From NCBI RefSeq assembly GCF_018619435.1, contig NZ_JAHFZF010000007.1, positions 1-64,000 of the forward strand: a stretch of DNA of 64,000 nucleotides, in the 5' to 3' direction. Positions 1 to 8,891 of the stretch are shown here, in pieces. This DNA comes from Rhodoferax sp. U11-2br. Its GTDB lineage: Bacteria; Pseudomonadota; Gammaproteobacteria; Burkholderiales; Burkholderiaceae_C. Positions within the stretch are counted from its first letter, which is position 1. Each line of letters begins with the position of its first letter. A program made the position numbers and the translations under genes. Under the pieces are notes generated by a model. That model was not told where the DNA came from. It did no database searches and saw only the letters and a program-made list of their open reading frames with translations.

Positions 1-1127
1 CTCACCACCACCCCCACCCCCAAACCCACCCGCATGGTGGCCAGCAGAAAAACCCACAAACCAAAGCCGGTGTAGGCGCAAGCACCGTACCCCAGACTGG
101 GCAGGGCAAAACCAGCCACGATCAGCACACGCGCGCCCAGTCGATTGAGCAAGCGCCCGGCGCCCATGGAGCCGATGATCGAACACAGCACCATCGGCAG
201 CAGCACAAAACCGGCGTTCTGCCGCGCCACCGCATAAGCCAAGGTGGCGATGGAGGTCAAGAAGACCACGCTGCCCATGCCAAAACCAGCCCCCAGGGTC
301 AGAAAATAGGTCAGTGACAGCTGCCGGTTGGCAAACATCGAGATCGGAATCAGCGGCTGCTCGGCACGCTTTTCCACCCACACGAACAAAGGCAACAAAA
401 CAATCAGTGCGACCAGCGTGAAGGGCCACACACGCTGCCCGCTCATGTCGTCCAGCACCCGCGTGACACTGGCCACCAGGGCCGACAACAGCAGGAACAG
501 CACCACAATGCCGCGCCAGTCCAGCGCAGGCAACACACCCGCCGGGCGCTGGCTGGGCAAGGCACGCGCCCCGAGAAACAGCACATAGGCCGCAATCGGC
601 AGGTTGGCCAGGAAAATCCAGTGCCAGTCCAGGGTCACCATCACCAGACCGGCCAGCGGCGGGCCCAGCACAAAGGCCATGCCGTAGGTCGCACCAATCA
701 GCCCCAGCGCGCGGCCACGCTCCTTGGGCGGCAAGGCATCGGCAATCACCGCACTGGCGGTTGGGATGATGCCGCCGCCACCCATGCCCTGGATGACCCG
801 TCCCAGCACCACCGCCCAAAAGGTGGGCGCCAGCGCAATCACCAGGGAGCCCAGGGCAAACAGCGAGATGCTGATCAGGTAGATGGGGCGGCGGCCATAG
901 CGGTCACCCAGGCTGGCCAGCGGTGCGGTACTGCACAAGGAGGCCAGGATGAACGCAATCATCACCAGGCCCACCCGCCGGTTGTCGATCTGGAAAGCCT
1001 CCCGAAGCGCGGGGATGGCAGGTGCAATGATGGCGGTATCCAAGGCCGACATAAACACACCAATAAACAGCACCGTCATCAGTCGCCGGTACGCTGGTGT
1101 ACCGGCCGGGATGGAAACAGACGACAT
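1..1127 (-). CDS. MFS drug-exporter-like transporter, C-terminus cut off by window edge
   Basis: Integral membrane transporter of the major facilitator superfamily, probably a proton-driven exporter of the DHA (EmrB/QacA-like) group. Reading from the start, the first helix is followed by the family motif after TM2 (GDRYGRRP), then RVIQGMGGG and a LGPPLAG segment, the typical motif A and motif C regions. About 375 residues are present and the end lies outside the window. I chose ATG at 1127, with a GTGGGG stretch just upstream; an in-frame ATG at 1142 is the alternative. It follows fdxB in the same direction, separated by a hairpin, and shows nothing that ties it to nitrogen fixation. Substrate unknown. 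Confidence 0.85.
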   Translation of the reverse strand, partial: MSSVSIPAGTPAYRRLMTVLFIGVFMSALDTAIIAPAIPALREAFQIDNRRVGLVMIAFILASLCSTAPLASLGDRYGRRPIYLISISLFALGSLVIALAPTFWAVVLGRVIQGMGGGGIIPTASAVIADALPPKERGRALGLIGATYGMAFVLGPPLAGLVMVTLDWHWIFLANLPIAAYVLFLGARALPSQRPAGVLPALDWRGIVVLFLLLSALVASVTRVLDDMSGQRVWPFTLVALIVLLPLFVWVEKRAEQPLIPISMFANRQLSLTYFLTLGAGFGMGSVVFLTSIATLAYAVARQNAGFVLLPMVLCSIIGSMGAGRLLNRLGARVLIVAGFALPSLGYGACAYTGFGLWVFLLATMRVGLGVGVVV

Positions 1128-1202
1128 CAAAACCCCACTCATTACAAACAAGCCATTTGAAAAGACTGGCAGTGTATAGTTTTTGGGCGTTTTGATTCCT
1201 CA

Positions 1203-1226
1203 GCACCCGCTGTGCCCTGCGGGTGC
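1203..1226. terminator. Hairpin between fdxB and the MFS gene
   Basis: Perfect 8-bp inverted repeat GCACCCGC / GCGGGTGC with an 8-nt loop, 18 bp downstream of the fdxB stop. On the minus strand it is not followed by a clean U-run, so it is a plausible but weak end of the nifE-to-fdxB transcript. Confidence 0.45.
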
Positions 1227-1243
1227 GAAGACCTCGTGCAGAC

Positions 1244-1555
1244 TCAGAGACTGGCTTGCGCCTGGCTGTAACACTTCTTGGGGCAGATCTTGGAGCAGGC
1301 GGTGCAGCCGATACACAGCTCCTGGTGCGCGAGGGTCATCACCTTCTTCTCGTATTCCCCATCGTCGTCATCGTCGTCCATATCTACCGCAATACGCTCG
1401 CCGTCTTCCGTCAGGCCGACCAGTTCCATCACGCCGCGCGGGCACACTTTGAAACAGCGGCCGCAGCCAATGCACTTCTCGTCATCGATGGCCGTGACAA
1501 AAGTCGGAATCCAGATTTCGCCACTGGGCAGGGTGACGCTGAAGGGGGTGCTCAT
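1244..1555 (-). CDS. fdxB: Nif-specific ferredoxin III (2[4Fe-4S])
   Basis: Small electron carrier of the nif-linked ferredoxin III family (103 aa). Two cysteine clusters are visible: C28-x2-C31-x2-C34-x3-C38 (CIGCGRCFKVCP) and C81-x2-C84-x2-C87-x3-C91 (CIGCTACSKICP), enough for two [4Fe-4S] clusters. An acidic run of seven Asp (residues 59-65) sits between them. It is the last gene of the nifE-N-X-DUF269-DUF683-fdxB run, the usual place for fdxB. Its likely job is to supply electrons to nitrogenase or to FeMo-co assembly; that is family knowledge, and the exact partner cannot be read from sequence. Confidence 0.93.
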   Translation of the reverse strand: MSTPFSVTLPSGEIWIPTFVTAIDDEKCIGCGRCFKVCPRGVMELVGLTEDGERIAVDMDDDDDDGEYEKKVMTLAHQELCIGCTACSKICPKKCYSQAQASL

Positions 1556-1581
1556 GGTGGGCTCTCTTTCTTGGAATGTAC

Positions 1582-1776
1582 TCAGGCCTCGGCTGCTGCC
1601 AGGGCTTTGCGTGCGTCCATCAGCAAGACGTGGGCTTCAAAACAGCGCTGCGCCACCTCGGGGATTTTTTCCCAGTTGGTAGGCAATTCTTCAGACAGGT
1701 CATGCAGGTCCATCTTGGCCTGGGTGGCGCGGGCATTGAGTTTTTTCAGCTGCGCCTTGCGTTCTTCAATGTCCAT
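1582..1776 (-). CDS. Small NifX-associated coiled protein (DUF683-like)
   Basis: A 64-aa, almost wholly helical, charged protein (start MDIEERKAQLKKLNARATQ). It matches in size, character and position the small conserved protein that follows the DUF269 protein in nifENX operons (CCE_0567/DUF683 type). There is no metal-binding cysteine pattern. Its stop precedes fdxB by 26 nt and its start follows the DUF269 stop directly, so all are co-transcribed. Biochemical function is not established to my knowledge; the family call rests on context plus the N-terminal pattern. Confidence 0.85.
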   Translation of the reverse strand: MDIEERKAQLKKLNARATQAKMDLHDLSEELPTNWEKIPEVAQRCFEAHVLLMDARKALAAAEA

Positions 1777-1778
1777 GG

Positions 1779-2273
1779 TCAGGCTCCGTATTGCGCCACG
1801 TCGGGGTAGGTCCGGATCATGGTGACCGCTTCGTTCAGAAACTTGGTGCCCGCCTCGGACAGTTTGGCAAGCGAAGCAAAACCGAAGCGGTGCACGTCAC
1901 GCAACTGTTTGTTGACCACCACCAGACGGCCCGCCAGCAAGACCATCCGGCCAAAACCTTCATGGCTCATCTTCATCATGGGTGAGACCATCTGTCCGGT
2001 TTCACGTTCGATGGCCACCGCAATGGCGTTGTAGAACAACTCCAGGCGCCACAAAGTCTCAGGGTCGGGATCCCCCAGGATCGGCAGCGCGCGGCGTTCC
2101 TCAGCGGTGTGGATAAAGGGTTTGAGCAACTGCAGGTCAGTCTTGTTGTCCCAGGTGCCGTTCATGTCCTGCGCACGCAACTGCTTGATCAGTTGCTGCA
2201 CGAAGGGCGTGCCCAGATAGACCTCGTCGTTGGTAGGTTCGGTGGGGATGTCCAGGGTGGTCTGTTCGTTCAT
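1779..2273 (-). CDS. NifX-associated nitrogen fixation protein (DUF269)
   Basis: Conserved 164-aa soluble protein of the DUF269 family, found next to nifX in most proteobacterial nif clusters. The N-terminal half carries the family-like stretch [14 protein letters not shown], with [13 protein letters not shown] shortly after. Its ATG overlaps the nifX stop (ATGA), indicating translational coupling. It probably assists FeMo-co maturation or nitrogenase handling, but the role is not defined; the assignment is by family and neighbourhood. Confidence 0.9.
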   Translation of the reverse strand: MNEQTTLDIPTEPTNDEVYLGTPFVQQLIKQLRAQDMNGTWDNKTDLQLLKPFIHTAEERRALPILGDPDPETLWRLELFYNAIAVAIERETGQMVSPMMKMSHEGFGRMVLLAGRLVVVNKQLRDVHRFGFASLAKLSEAGTKFLNEAVTMIRTYPDVAQYGA

Positions 2274-2680
2274 GGGGCCACCTCGTCTTCTTCAAAATCA
2301 AAGGTGCGCACGCCGTCCTTGGCCAACGCCTTGCGCAGCCAGGGCGGCGGGGTGCCCTGCAGCACCACCTGGAGCTTGTTCAGAATACCGGTGATGGACT
2401 CGGGCTGCGGGACTTTGATCGGGTGGATCTTCATGGCCACCACACGCGCGGCGCCCGAGCCACCAATGGCGGCCACATAGACGATGGCGCAGTCCTTGAT
2501 GGCTTCGAGTTTGGGTGCGAGTTTGTCCTCGTCGCCGTCTTCTTCGAGCTTGTCACCAAACTCAAAACTCTCGACAAAATGGTGCCCTGCTGGTGAGACC
2601 TCATACACCACGATGCTTTTGGCCCAGCCAAAATGGGCGTCTACACGTTCTTTGTCCTGGGTGGCGAAAGCAATTTTCAT
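2270..2680 (-). CDS. nifX: FeMo-cofactor precursor carrier NifX
   Basis: NifX belongs to the NifX/NafY/NifB-C-terminal fold and carries NifB-co or the VK-cluster between NifB, NifEN and apo-dinitrogenase. The protein is 136 aa from the ATG at 2680, preceded by GGGAGG 5 nt away; a longer in-frame start exists at 2695 but lacks such a site. The N-terminus [20 protein letters not shown] carries the family pattern, including the HFG motif. The upstream 29-codon ORF ends inside its start codon (ATGA), and its own stop overlaps the DUF269 gene, so it is tightly coupled on both sides. Confidence 0.95.
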   Translation of the reverse strand: MKIAFATQDKERVDAHFGWAKSIVVYEVSPAGHHFVESFEFGDKLEEDGDEDKLAPKLEAIKDCAIVYVAAIGGSGAARVVAMKIHPIKVPQPESITGILNKLQVVLQGTPPPWLRKALAKDGVRTFDFEEDEVAP

Positions 2681-2766
2681 AGAACCTCCCGCCAAAACGC
2701 CTGAAGGCTGAGACCCACCCCATCCGGGGCAGGCAAATACATCACACGGTGATCAAGGGGGCTCAT
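2677..2766 (-). CDS. 29-aa small ORF between nifN and nifX
   Basis: Too short for standard gene calls, but it has the marks of a translated ORF. ATG at 2766 lies 17 nt after the nifN stop and is preceded by AGGAGG with 4-nt spacing, one of the best ribosome sites in the operon. It reads 29 codons without a break and ends in a TGA overlapping the nifX ATG (ATGA). The product starts MSPLDHRVMYLPAPDG, has no cysteine and contains one Trp near the end (AFWREVL). It could be a real small protein, or a translated spacer that delivers ribosomes to nifX. I recognise no family. Confidence 0.55.
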   Translation of the reverse strand: MSPLDHRVMYLPAPDGVGLSLQAFWREVL

Positions 2767-2783
2767 GGTTCCTCCTGGGTGGT

Positions 2784-4172
2784 TCAGGCGCTGGCGACAG
2801 CCAGATCGGTTGGGGTGGGTGTGGCAACAGGGGCGGCGGCGCGCAGCGCTTCGGGGCTCAGCGGCCAGTCATCGGCGTGGTGGTGTTTGATCTGATCGAT
2901 CATGAGGTTGGCCACCTCAAAAATCAGTGCCATGGTGCCGCGGTAACCTACCAAACAGCGGTGGGCGTTGCCAACACGGTCAAACACGGGAAAGCCAATA
3001 CGCAGCAGCGGTTTGTGCAGCCGCTCGGCGGCCTGGCGGCCATGGGAATGGGTCACGATGAGGTCGCAGTCTGCCGCGCCGCGCTCCAGGTCTTCGAGGT
3101 CACCCAAGATTACCGTTGGTGCGGGCAACAACGCATGCGAAGCCGATTTGGTGGTGCTGACACAGCAGCGCAGTTCTGCGCCCATCTCGTGTAACAGGCT
3201 GCCGACCGCCAGCAGCAGGTCAGGTTCAGCAGCCATCGCCACCTTGATACCACCGGTGTAGAAATGGCCATCGAGCATGGCATCAAGCAGCTGGCTGCGT
3301 TGGCGGCGGTATTTGGCGGGGACGGGGCGTCCAGAGAGTCGGGCCAGACACTGCAGAAAGCGGTCATTGACTTCCAGCCCGATGAGCCGGTCAAACATCT
3401 CGAATGGTGTCCCGGCAATGTCTTGCAAGGCCAAGGCCGCTTCACGCGTCTGTTCGCCAACTGCCAAGGTCAACGCCGAGGCACCGGCTGCCCGGATGTC
3501 CTGCAGCGAGGTGCCGCCCAGGGTGGTGCCGCGCCAGTCCGGCGGAATATGGCCGTCCAGCGAACCCGACACATCGGGCAACACAATTACTGACAGGCCA
3601 AAGGCTTCGATGATCTCGCGCAACTCGGTGATGTCACCGGGCGACAGGTGGCTGCCCGGCAACAGGGTCACCTGGTCGGTTTGGCGCGGCAAAGGCTTGA
3701 CCAGCGTGCGCACGGTAGCCGTCACCGCAACACGGTAACCATCCTCAAAACCCCCCACATAGTCGGGTGTCGAGGCATACACGATCTCGGTGTCGGCCAA
3801 TTCGGGATGGCGTTTGCGGATGGTGACGAGGTAGCCCTCCACATCGTCACCCTTGGTCTCAGTCAGACCGGTGGAGCAGATGGCAATGATGTGCGGCGCT
3901 GCACGTTTGCGGATGTTGAGCAAGGCCGCCTCGATGTTGTCGTAGCCACCCAGGATCGAGGTCACCTCGTTCATCGCGGTGGTTTGCAAGGGGATGGCTT
4001 CCTTGAAATGGCGCACCAGCAGCACCAGGCCAAACGAGGTGCAGCCCTGCGAACCGTGCATCACCGGCATACACGCGTCCAAGCCCAGAAAGGCCAGACT
4101 CGCCCCGAGCGGTTGGCTCATCTTGAGCGGATTGACCGCACAGGCTTTTTTGATGTCAACAACGTGTGCCAT
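2784..4172 (-). CDS. nifN: Nitrogenase FeMo-cofactor scaffold subunit NifN
   Basis: Beta-type subunit of the NifE2N2 scaffold on which the NifB product is matured to FeMo-co. The 462-aa protein resembles NifK but is shorter. The N-terminal region KMSQPLGASLAF and the MHGSQGCTSFG segment (around residue 44) correspond to the cluster-binding region, and the AICSTGLTETKGDD stretch to the third one. It follows nifE by 27 nt and is followed by the small ORF and nifX. Full length, no breaks. Confidence 0.97.
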   Translation of the reverse strand: MAHVVDIKKACAVNPLKMSQPLGASLAFLGLDACMPVMHGSQGCTSFGLVLLVRHFKEAIPLQTTAMNEVTSILGGYDNIEAALLNIRKRAAPHIIAICSTGLTETKGDDVEGYLVTIRKRHPELADTEIVYASTPDYVGGFEDGYRVAVTATVRTLVKPLPRQTDQVTLLPGSHLSPGDITELREIIEAFGLSVIVLPDVSGSLDGHIPPDWRGTTLGGTSLQDIRAAGASALTLAVGEQTREAALALQDIAGTPFEMFDRLIGLEVNDRFLQCLARLSGRPVPAKYRRQRSQLLDAMLDGHFYTGGIKVAMAAEPDLLLAVGSLLHEMGAELRCCVSTTKSASHALLPAPTVILGDLEDLERGAADCDLIVTHSHGRQAAERLHKPLLRIGFPVFDRVGNAHRCLVGYRGTMALIFEVANLMIDQIKHHHADDWPLSPEALRAAAPVATPTPTDLAVASA

Positions 4173-4199
4173 GGGGTGATGTCTCGGGTGGGGCGTATG

Positions 4200-5708
4200 T
4201 CAGGCAAGTACTTCTTCGGGCACCAGCCCCAGTGCGTGGGCAGCCACCTCTGACAAAAACCGGGTGGCCTGCTGGTCAGTCGCCTGGGGCGCGGGTGCCT
4301 CCACCGCAGCCAGGGTCTCCCCATCGTCACCCCAGGGGGCCGGCAGGCGCACCTGCTGCCAGACCGGGTTCGACAAGGCGCGGTCAATCTGGCTGACCAG
4401 CTCGACCATGCCCTCGTAACCCGCATAGGGGTGGTAACGCTCTTGATTGATGTCGAGCCAGGGCATGCGCGCCTTGATCGCCACAAACTGGCTGCGACCG
4501 CCTGAGAGCATGATGTCGGCGCGGGCGTCACGCAACATGTTGTACATCTCGCGCGGGGTCATGTTGTCGATCATGTGGGCATCGTCACCCATGATCTCCT
4601 TGATCTTCTGTTTGTCTTCCTTGGTCGACTTCTTGACGCTGGTACCCACAATCTCGAGCCCGGCCTCCTGCAGCGCCGCCACCACCGACCAGGACTTGAC
4701 ACCGCCGGTGATCAACAACACCCGCTTGCCAGTTAGGCGTTGTTTGTATTGCTCGATGCGCTGGTAGGCACGCGCTTCTTCCACGGCAATCAGACGCTCG
4801 GTGCGGCCCAACAATTCGTCAGGTGCGCCTTGCTGCACCAGCAGTCTGGCAATCTGGCGCAAGCTGTCACTCATATCACCGATACCGTAGAACGAGCCTT
4901 CAAAGTAAGGGATGCCCCAGCGCTTCTCCATCTTGGTGGCGATGTTGATCATCGACTTGGAGCACACCATCATGTTCACCTTGGCCCGGTGCGCGCTGGC
5001 AATTTCCTTGTACCGCCCATCGCCGGCCATACAACACAGGATACGGATACCCAGCGCATCCAGCAGCGGCTTGACCTGCCACAACTCACCCACCAGGTTG
5101 TATTCACCAATGATGTTGATGTCATAGGGGGTGGTGAACTCGGGCTCCACCGTGCCAATCACATAGTCCAGCAGCGCCTCGGCACCGAGTTTGTTGCCCA
5201 GGTTTTTGATGCCCGCAAAACCCGGTGCATTGACCGGGATGATGGGTTTACCAAATTTCTCGCTGGCGCGCTGGCACACCGCTTCGATGTCGTCACCAAT
5301 CAAGGCGGTGACACAGGTCTGGTAAACAAACACCGCAGGTGGGTCGTATTTCTCCAGAATTTCGCGGATCGATTTGAACAGGCGTTTCTCGCCGCCGTAG
5401 ATCACATCAAGTTCGTTGATGTCGGTGGTGAAACCGGTGCGGTAAATCTGCGGGCCGCTGGATGCACTGTGCCGGTTGTCCCAGGAGTTGCCTTCACAGG
5501 CAATCGGCCCGTGTACCAAGTGAGCCACATCGGTGATTGGTTGCAGCGCAATCTTGGCGCCATCAAACGCGCAGCCACCCGCCGCAGCACCGGGTGCAAG
5601 CTGTGCCGTGCAGCCCTTTTTGCGCTCTTTCTCACTTTTGCCCTGGTTCTTGTCACAACCAGGTTCTTCAAACACGTCGGCAATCCTGGCCTTGAGCAAA
5701 GTCGACAT
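4200..5708 (-). CDS. nifE: Nitrogenase FeMo-cofactor scaffold subunit NifE
   Basis: Alpha-type subunit of the NifEN cofactor-assembly scaffold; 502 aa from ATG 5708, which has AGGAG 6 nt upstream (an in-frame start at 5735 lacks one). Cluster-binding segments homologous to NifD are visible: VHGPIACEGNSWDNR (about residue 80), YQTCVTALIGDD (about 140) and the CSKSMINI region. An N-terminal Cys-containing stretch (CDKNQGKSEKERKKGC, residues 19-34) is also present. It is the first gene of the operon running to fdxB, and a -24/-12 promoter lies 35 bp upstream of the start. Confidence 0.97.
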   Translation of the reverse strand: MSTLLKARIADVFEEPGCDKNQGKSEKERKKGCTAQLAPGAAAGGCAFDGAKIALQPITDVAHLVHGPIACEGNSWDNRHSASSGPQIYRTGFTTDINELDVIYGGEKRLFKSIREILEKYDPPAVFVYQTCVTALIGDDIEAVCQRASEKFGKPIIPVNAPGFAGIKNLGNKLGAEALLDYVIGTVEPEFTTPYDINIIGEYNLVGELWQVKPLLDALGIRILCCMAGDGRYKEIASAHRAKVNMMVCSKSMINIATKMEKRWGIPYFEGSFYGIGDMSDSLRQIARLLVQQGAPDELLGRTERLIAVEEARAYQRIEQYKQRLTGKRVLLITGGVKSWSVVAALQEAGLEIVGTSVKKSTKEDKQKIKEIMGDDAHMIDNMTPREMYNMLRDARADIMLSGGRSQFVAIKARMPWLDINQERYHPYAGYEGMVELVSQIDRALSNPVWQQVRLPAPWGDDGETLAAVEAPAPQATDQQATRFLSEVAAHALGLVPEEVLA

Positions 5709-5742
5709 GGAATACTCCTGATGGGGTGAATACAAGAGTCAT

Positions 5743-5758
5743 CGCATTTTTGGTGCCA
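5743..5758 (-). promoter_or_regulatory. Sigma54 (-24/-12) promoter of nifE
   Basis: On the minus strand TGGCAC-CAAAA-ATGC, with the invariant GG and GC elements in the right spacing, 35 bp before nifE. I saw no perfect TGT-N10-ACA NifA site in the 150 bp upstream, so any NifA binding there must be to a degenerate or more distant site. Confidence 0.75.
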
Positions 5759-5842
5759 GGGGCAAATGGCCATCAGACCGGTGTTATTGGCTCGGACTGT
5801 TCTTCTTGGGCTGAAAATTTGGCAGGTTTGAAGGAATTGCGA

Positions 5843-5885
5843 CAAAAAAAGCCCCCTTGCCGAGACAGTGCTCAAACAAGGGGGC
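5843..5885 (-). terminator. Rho-independent terminator of the dctPQM operon
   Basis: A perfect 9-bp stem GCCCCCTTG / CAAGGGGGC (5851-5859 with 5877-5885), followed on the minus strand by a run of seven T. It lies 24 bp after the dctM stop and upstream of the nifE promoter, insulating nifE from the transport operon. Confidence 0.9.
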
Positions 5886-5908
5886 CGTTGACGGGGGACA
5901 GTCAGGTC

Positions 5909-7195
5909 TTAACCCGCACCAAACACCAGGTTGGGCAAGTACAACACACTGGTCGGCCACACAATCATCAGGATCACCAAACCGATCACAGCGGCCAACA
6001 AGGGCATGGCTTCCTTGATGTACTCGTCCATCGGGCATTTGAGAATGCCGCAGACGGTGAACATCGCCACACCCACGGGTGGTGTCATGCCGCCCAGCGT
6101 GACGCAGGTCATCATCACCAGACCAAAATGCACCGGGTCAATCCCCACACGCTGGATGATCGGCATCAGGATCGGCGTCAGCAGCAACACAATGACGGTG
6201 GACTCCAAGAACATGCCCAGCACAATGATGAAGGTGATCAACAGCAGCATCAGCGCGATCGGGTTCTCGGTGATGCCCACCAGGAAGGACGCCGCATCCT
6301 GAGGCACACCTTCGAGTGTGATCATGTAGCCAATCATCGACGAGAACATGATGATCAGCATGATCATGCCGATGTCAGACACCGCATGGCGCAGTGCACC
6401 CAGCAGCGCGTCAATCGACAGCTCTTTGTAAACCACGATACCTACAAAGATCGCATAGGCCACCGCAAACGCACCGGCCTCCGAGGGGGTGAAGATACCG
6501 TAACGGATCCCCACAATCAGCAGGATCGGGAACATCAGCGCCCATTTGCATTCCCACATGCGTTGCCCGATCTCTTTGAATGTCGGAGGCTTGGCGAGCT
6601 CAGCGGTGTAACCACGGCGCCGTGCCACGATGTAGGCCACACTCATCAGCACAATGGTCATCAACACACCTGGCACGATACCGCCGACAAACAGGCGACC
6701 AATCGACACATTGCCCATGAAGCCATAGAGGATCAGCCCGATGCTGGGCGGAATCGTGGCGGTGATCAGTGAGCCCACCGCAATCACCGCGCTGGTGTAA
6801 CCACGGGTGTAGCCCCGTTTGATCATGTCCGGCCCCAGAATGCGGGCTTCCATCGCGGCGTCGGCCACGGCCGAGCCCGACACACCGCCCATCAAGGCGC
6901 TGAGCATGATGGCCACCTGCGCCAGACCGCCACGCATCCAGCCGGTGAGCACGGTAGACAAGGAGATCAAACGGCTGGTGATGCCCGAGGCGTTCATCAA
7001 ATGCCCGGCAAACACAAACAATGGCACGGCCAGCAGCGGAAAGGACTGGGTTGCGGTGGCAATTTTCTGGACCGCAATTTCAGGCGGCACCGGGCCAAAG
7101 ATGTAGAACAACACGGCCGAGATGCCAATTGAAAAAGCCACCGGCATGCCGAGGAACATCAGCACCAAAAATAGAATAGTAAGGATGCCGCTCAT
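5909..7195 (-). CDS. dctM: TRAP transporter large permease (DctM type)
   Basis: The 428-aa membrane subunit that forms the sodium-coupled transport path of a tripartite ATP-independent periplasmic transporter. Many hydrophobic helices are evident, beginning LTILFLVLMFLGMPVAFSIG, with the family features GVSGSAVADAAM and GSLITATIPPSIGLILYG in the middle and MTPPVGVAMF near the end. The ATG overlaps the dctQ stop (ATGA). The substrate is likely a sugar acid (hexuronate or aldonate), judged from the adjacent mannonate-dehydratase-family gene. Confidence 0.95.
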   Translation of the reverse strand: MSGILTILFLVLMFLGMPVAFSIGISAVLFYIFGPVPPEIAVQKIATATQSFPLLAVPLFVFAGHLMNASGITSRLISLSTVLTGWMRGGLAQVAIMLSALMGGVSGSAVADAAMEARILGPDMIKRGYTRGYTSAVIAVGSLITATIPPSIGLILYGFMGNVSIGRLFVGGIVPGVLMTIVLMSVAYIVARRRGYTAELAKPPTFKEIGQRMWECKWALMFPILLIVGIRYGIFTPSEAGAFAVAYAIFVGIVVYKELSIDALLGALRHAVSDIGMIMLIIMFSSMIGYMITLEGVPQDAASFLVGITENPIALMLLLITFIIVLGMFLESTVIVLLLTPILMPIIQRVGIDPVHFGLVMMTCVTLGGMTPPVGVAMFTVCGILKCPMDEYIKEAMPLLAAVIGLVILMIVWPTSVLYLPNLVFGAG

Positions 7196-7683
7196 ATCGC
7201 TGTCCCGTCATGACCTTCAAGTGAAAGAACCTCGCGCCCGGTCAAACCGCGCCACAAACGTGTGACAGTGGTGGCCAGCATCAGGAATGAACCTACCGGG
7301 ATACACGCGGTCACCCAGCTGTAGCTGATACCCACGTCACCCAGCACACGTTCCACGTTTTGGAGCGTAAGCTTGGTGCCGTACCAGACCAGGAAGCCCA
7401 GGAAAAAGGCGATGGCGATCAACCAGATGATGGCCAGCACCTTCCTGACCGAACGCGGAAGCTTGCGGGTCAGGATGTCGATTTCGATGTGGGTGTTTTT
7501 CTTGAGCGCCAGATCAGCGCCCAGCACACACGCCCAGGCAAAACTGAGCTGGGCCAGGTCCACCGCCCAGATGACGGGCACACCCGCCGTCCGGGTGGCA
7601 GCCCCGATCAGTACAAAGATAGAGGTGGCTGCAAAGAACGCCATCGCCAGGCGTTCTTCCAGCTTAAATAGCAGATGTGCCAC
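7192..7683 (-). CDS. dctQ: TRAP transporter small permease (DctQ type)
   Basis: Four-helix membrane subunit (163 aa) that pairs with DctM. The family's conserved stretch between helices 2 and 3 is seen (FAWACVLGADLALKKNTHIEID). Translation starts at GTG 7683, with AAGGAC a few nt upstream; its end overlaps dctM. It lies 9 bp after the binding-protein gene, in one operon. Confidence 0.92.
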   Translation of the reverse strand: MAHLLFKLEERLAMAFFAATSIFVLIGAATRTAGVPVIWAVDLAQLSFAWACVLGADLALKKNTHIEIDILTRKLPRSVRKVLAIIWLIAIAFFLGFLVWYGTKLTLQNVERVLGDVGISYSWVTACIPVGSFLMLATTVTRLWRGLTGREVLSLEGHDGTAI

Positions 7684-7692
7684 AAAACGTCC

Positions 7693-8664
7693 TTACTTGG
7701 CCAGTACAGCATTCACCTGCTTGCGCAGATCGGTGTAGCCCAGCTTCTCGTAGACCACGCTGGTGGAGGCAACGAAAGGTTTGGTGTCGATGTCCACAAT
7801 CTGTACACCTTTTTCACGCATCAGCTTTTCATAGTTGCCAATGGAATCGATGGTGGCTTTGGACGCAGTATCACCGGCCTTGAGGGCTTCATCGTTCACC
7901 ACTTTTTGCAGATTGGCTGGCAGCTTGTCGAACCAGATCTTGGAGCCAACCAAGCCGGTGATCAGGCTGATGTGGCCGGTTTTGGTGATGTACTTCACCA
8001 CCTCGAACAGACGCTGGCCGTAGGTCGCGGGTGCTTGTGCTTCGGCGGCGTCGATGGCCTTCATCTGCAGGGCCGAATAGACCTCTGCCCAGGGCATCGG
8101 GGTGGGGGTCGCACCCAGGCCACGGACGGTTTCCAGCCAGACCGGCGCACCGGGTGTGCGCATACGCACACCAGCCAAATCGGCGGGTGTTTTGACCGGT
8201 TTCATGGTCAGCAACTGGCGGTCCCCCTGGTACCAGTTGAACGACAGGATCTGGTGGCCACTGGCAGCACGCAGCTTCTGGTTCCAGTCGTCCATCAACG
8301 GCGACGTCACCACCTTGCGCATTTCGGTGTAGCCGTGGGTCAGGTAGGGCGCGCCAAGCACACCAAACTCCTTGACAAACGGGGCCAGTCGGCCACCGTC
8401 CACCAGCACCGCCACACCGGCACCGGAACGGGCTTGTTCAAGCACGTCTTCGTCCGATCCCAGCTGGGAGCTGGGGAACAAACGGACAGATATCTTGCCA
8501 CCCGAGTTCTTTTCAACACCCTCCTTGAACTGCTGCAGACCCTTGAACATCGGGTCATCCACCGTCAGGGACGAGCTGACGTTCAGGTTGAAATCTGCCG
8601 CGTGGGCCGCAGCAGCCAGCAAAACGCAGGCTGCTGTCAATGACAACAATTTGATCTTCTTCAT
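7693..8664 (-). CDS. dctP: TRAP transporter periplasmic solute-binding protein (DctP type)
   Basis: Periplasmic receptor of the TRAP system, 323 aa from ATG 8664 (GAGGAAG upstream). A clear Sec signal peptide of about 22 residues ends in AHA/AD. The mature protein has DctP-family features such as GLQQFKEGVEKNSGGKISVRLFPSSQLG and, later, GVRMRTPGAPVW, where an Arg typically contacts the substrate carboxylate. It is first in the operon, divergent from the mannonate-dehydratase-like gene. Confidence 0.94.
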   Translation of the reverse strand: MKKIKLLSLTAACVLLAAAAHAADFNLNVSSSLTVDDPMFKGLQQFKEGVEKNSGGKISVRLFPSSQLGSDEDVLEQARSGAGVAVLVDGGRLAPFVKEFGVLGAPYLTHGYTEMRKVVTSPLMDDWNQKLRAASGHQILSFNWYQGDRQLLTMKPVKTPADLAGVRMRTPGAPVWLETVRGLGATPTPMPWAEVYSALQMKAIDAAEAQAPATYGQRLFEVVKYITKTGHISLITGLVGSKIWFDKLPANLQKVVNDEALKAGDTASKATIDSIGNYEKLMREKGVQIVDIDTKPFVASTSVVYEKLGYTDLRKQVNAVLAK

Positions 8665-8727
8665 AGTTGCTTCCTCGATCGTTGGGTGTTTGAAACTTGC
8701 TGCCTTGCGGTTACCCCGCTGGCACTT

Positions 8728-8741
8728 GTATGGTAGTATAC
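8728..8741. promoter_or_regulatory. Candidate GntR-family operator
   Basis: Inverted repeat GTAT-N6-ATAC in the divergent spacer between dctP and the mannonate-dehydratase-like gene. It has the style of FadR-subfamily GntR operators, and a regulator of that subfamily is encoded at 10150-10851. The site assignment is inferred. Confidence 0.4.
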
Positions 8742-8891
8742 TTTTCGAGAGCTTGCAACATATTTGCACTTTTTTGATGGGAAAGTTAGGTGGTTGCCGC
8801 AGTGGTTTTGAGGCTCCGGATTCACGTGCCAGCGTGAGCGGCTGAACCAGCTTTTCCCTCTGTCTGAATTGATTTGAACAGGAGTGATGTG

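Noticed and set aside
5726-6772. Open frame of about 348 codons on the plus strand opposite dctM
   Set aside because: His/Gln/Asp-rich composition typical of antisense frames; dctM is clear on the other strand.
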